Source of the DNA: Candidatus Iainarchaeum sp.
GTDB lineage: Archaea > Iainarchaeota > Iainarchaeia > Iainarchaeales > DTGL01
DNA length: 6,357 bases
Reading direction: 5' to 3'
Assembly: GCA_017608575.1 (NCBI GenBank)
Contig: JAFCFP010000055.1
Coordinates: 1-6,357 of the forward strand
Positions 5,762-6,357 of the stretch are shown piece by piece. The translations under genes and the position numbers were made by a program. Within the stretch, counting starts at the first letter, position 1; each line of letters opens with the position of its first letter. The notes beneath the pieces were generated by a model, which saw only the letters and a list, made by a program, of their open reading frames with translations, made no database searches and was not told the origin of the DNA.

Positions 5762-6027
5762 TTTTCTTCACCTCCTTTTTCTGTTTGTGTTTCTGCTTCT
5801 GTTTTTTGCATTCCCATGCCTTTGAATCCATAGAATGCCAGCAATGCAGCTGCAAGAAGCAAAAGCAATGCAATTTTGTTTTCAATGAAAAATAATGCCA
5901 TTAATGCAAAAAGTGCAGGAAAAACATACCGCCGATACCAGCATTGTTCAAGAGTGTTGGTGAAGTAGAAGAATGCAGCGAAAAGGAATACAATAAGCGG
6001 CAGAATTATTCCGCTTGGTTCAATCAT
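5758..6027 (-). CDS. Small three-helix membrane protein, unknown function
   Basis: I do not recognise this 89-residue protein. It has three hydrophobic segments at about 7-24, 34-49 and 51-68, a basic loop CWYRRY at 29-34, one acidic-basic break (EN/K at 49-51), and a hydrophilic Gln/Thr/Glu/Lys tail from 73 to 89. The RR loop points to an N-out/C-in topology by the positive-inside rule, though the evidence is thin. No conserved catalytic or metal-binding pattern stands out; it has a single Cys (C29) and no His. The start overlaps the TsaA-like stop by 8 nt with AGGTGAG upstream, and the stop overlaps NifX-A as ATGA, so it is a real coding gene in the operon. It may anchor the cluster proteins to the membrane near the lipoprotein hydrolase, or act as a small transporter subunit; both are guesses. 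Confidence 0.8.
   Translation of the reverse strand: MIEPSGIILPLIVFLFAAFFYFTNTLEQCWYRRYVFPALFALMALFFIENKIALLLLLAAALLAFYGFKGMGMQKTEAETQTEKGGEEK
5769..5776 (-). promoter_or_regulatory. Strong Shine-Dalgarno of NifX-A
   Basis: AGGAGGTG sits 7 nt before the ATG at 5761, inside the Glu/Lys/Gly codons at the end of the membrane-protein gene. Together with the ATGA overlap it indicates efficient, coupled translation of NifX-A, probably one of the most abundant products of the operon. Confidence 0.75.
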
Positions 6028-6357
6028 TTGTTCTCACCTTTTCTTCAAGCCATCCAATTTTTGTATTTTTTGCATTGTTGAATTCTGGCACGTATGGTTT
6101 TATGTCAAGCAATGGCGTTCCATCAAGGCAGTCAATTCCTTCAACTGTCAAAATGTTCCCATTTATATCTACGAGTTTTACAACTGATGTTCCCAGCTGG
6201 TTAGGTCTTTTGGGAGCGCGGGTTGCAAAAAGGCCTTTTTTGGTTTGGTCCATAAATGGTTTTACTTTAAGGTTGTAGCCTTTTGATTTGTGGAAGTAGT
6301 ATATGAGTATTATGTGTGAGAATTCCTTTAAGTTCTCTAAGCCTTCGGAGTATTCTT
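6020..6357 (-). CDS. trmO: TsaA/TrmO-like tRNA t6A37 N6-methyltransferase, 5' partial
   Basis: The frame is open to the right edge. Reading from 6355, 111 residues are visible, and the ATG at 6253 is an internal Met (in PFMDQTKKG), not the start. Visible motifs are EGLENLKEFSHIILIYYFHK (residues 5-24), a close match to the TsaA fold strand, then KKGLFATRAPKRPNQLGTSV, the SAM-binding signature usually written R-S-P-x-RPNPIG-x-S, then EGIDCLDGTPLLDIKPYVP. TrmO uses SAM to methylate N6 of t6A37 in certain threonine tRNAs, in a beta-barrel unlike other methyltransferases. Here the NPIG core reads NQLG, a mild departure. The missing N-terminus should be about 20-40 residues if it has the usual archaeal length. 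Archaeal members are often annotated TrmO without direct proof. This is the most upstream operon gene visible; its promoter is outside the window. Confidence 0.82.
   Translation of the reverse strand, partial: EYSEGLENLKEFSHIILIYYFHKSKGYNLKVKPFMDQTKKGLFATRAPKRPNQLGTSVVKLVDINGNILTVEGIDCLDGTPLLDIKPYVPEFNNAKNTKIGWLEEKVRTND

Noticed and set aside
6020..6253. Complete 77-residue small protein starting at the ATG at 6253
   Set aside because: Upstream in-frame codons continue the TsaA fold (FSHIILIYYFHK) to the window edge, so this Met is internal and the gene is partial.

Overview
This AT-rich window looks archaeal. The evidence is a membrane-anchored winged-helix regulator of archaeal type, a stand-alone DUF123-type GIY-YIG protein, a CxxC-bearing archaeal-clade DUF89 phosphatase, and paired MinD-like ATPases with ferredoxin inserts. 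Lysine-rich proteins, heavy Shine-Dalgarno use and a bacterial-looking lipobox would suit a DPANN-type or euryarchaeal genome, but the lineage is an inference and cannot be fixed from this window.

Layout. Positions 1-396 (+) hold the 3' part of a gene for a membrane-anchored wHTH protein; its 5' end lies off the left edge. It converges with everything else, with only 18 nt between the stop codons. The rest, 6357 down to 415 on the minus strand, is one tightly packed gene string. In transcription order it encodes a TsaA/TrmO-like protein (5' end off the right edge), a small three-helix membrane protein, two NifX/NafY-type cofactor-binding proteins (the first with a Gly/Met/Arg tail), a lipoprotein metallo-beta-lactamase-fold hydrolase of COG1237 type, a DUF123 GIY-YIG protein, a COG0731-like radical SAM enzyme, a DUF89 phosphatase, and two tandem MinD-type ATPases carrying 2x[4Fe-4S] inserts. 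Six of nine junctions are ATGA overlaps, one overlaps by 8 nt, and the other two gaps are 13 and 20 nt. No operon promoter is visible, so it should lie beyond the right edge.

Working together. Two NifX-type proteins plus two Fe-S MinD ATPases are the hallmark of bacterial orange-protein (Orp)-like and NifX-associated clusters, in which ATPases and small cofactor-binding proteins handle a metal-sulfur cluster. No nitrogenase structural gene, nifB or nifE/N gene is seen here. I therefore infer an archaeal metal-cluster assembly or carrier module, here linked to a lipid-anchored COG1237 hydrolase, a radical SAM enzyme and a metal-dependent phosphatase. The real substrate is unknown. There is no intergenic stretch longer than 20 nt, and no tRNA, rRNA, CRISPR array or mobile element is visible.
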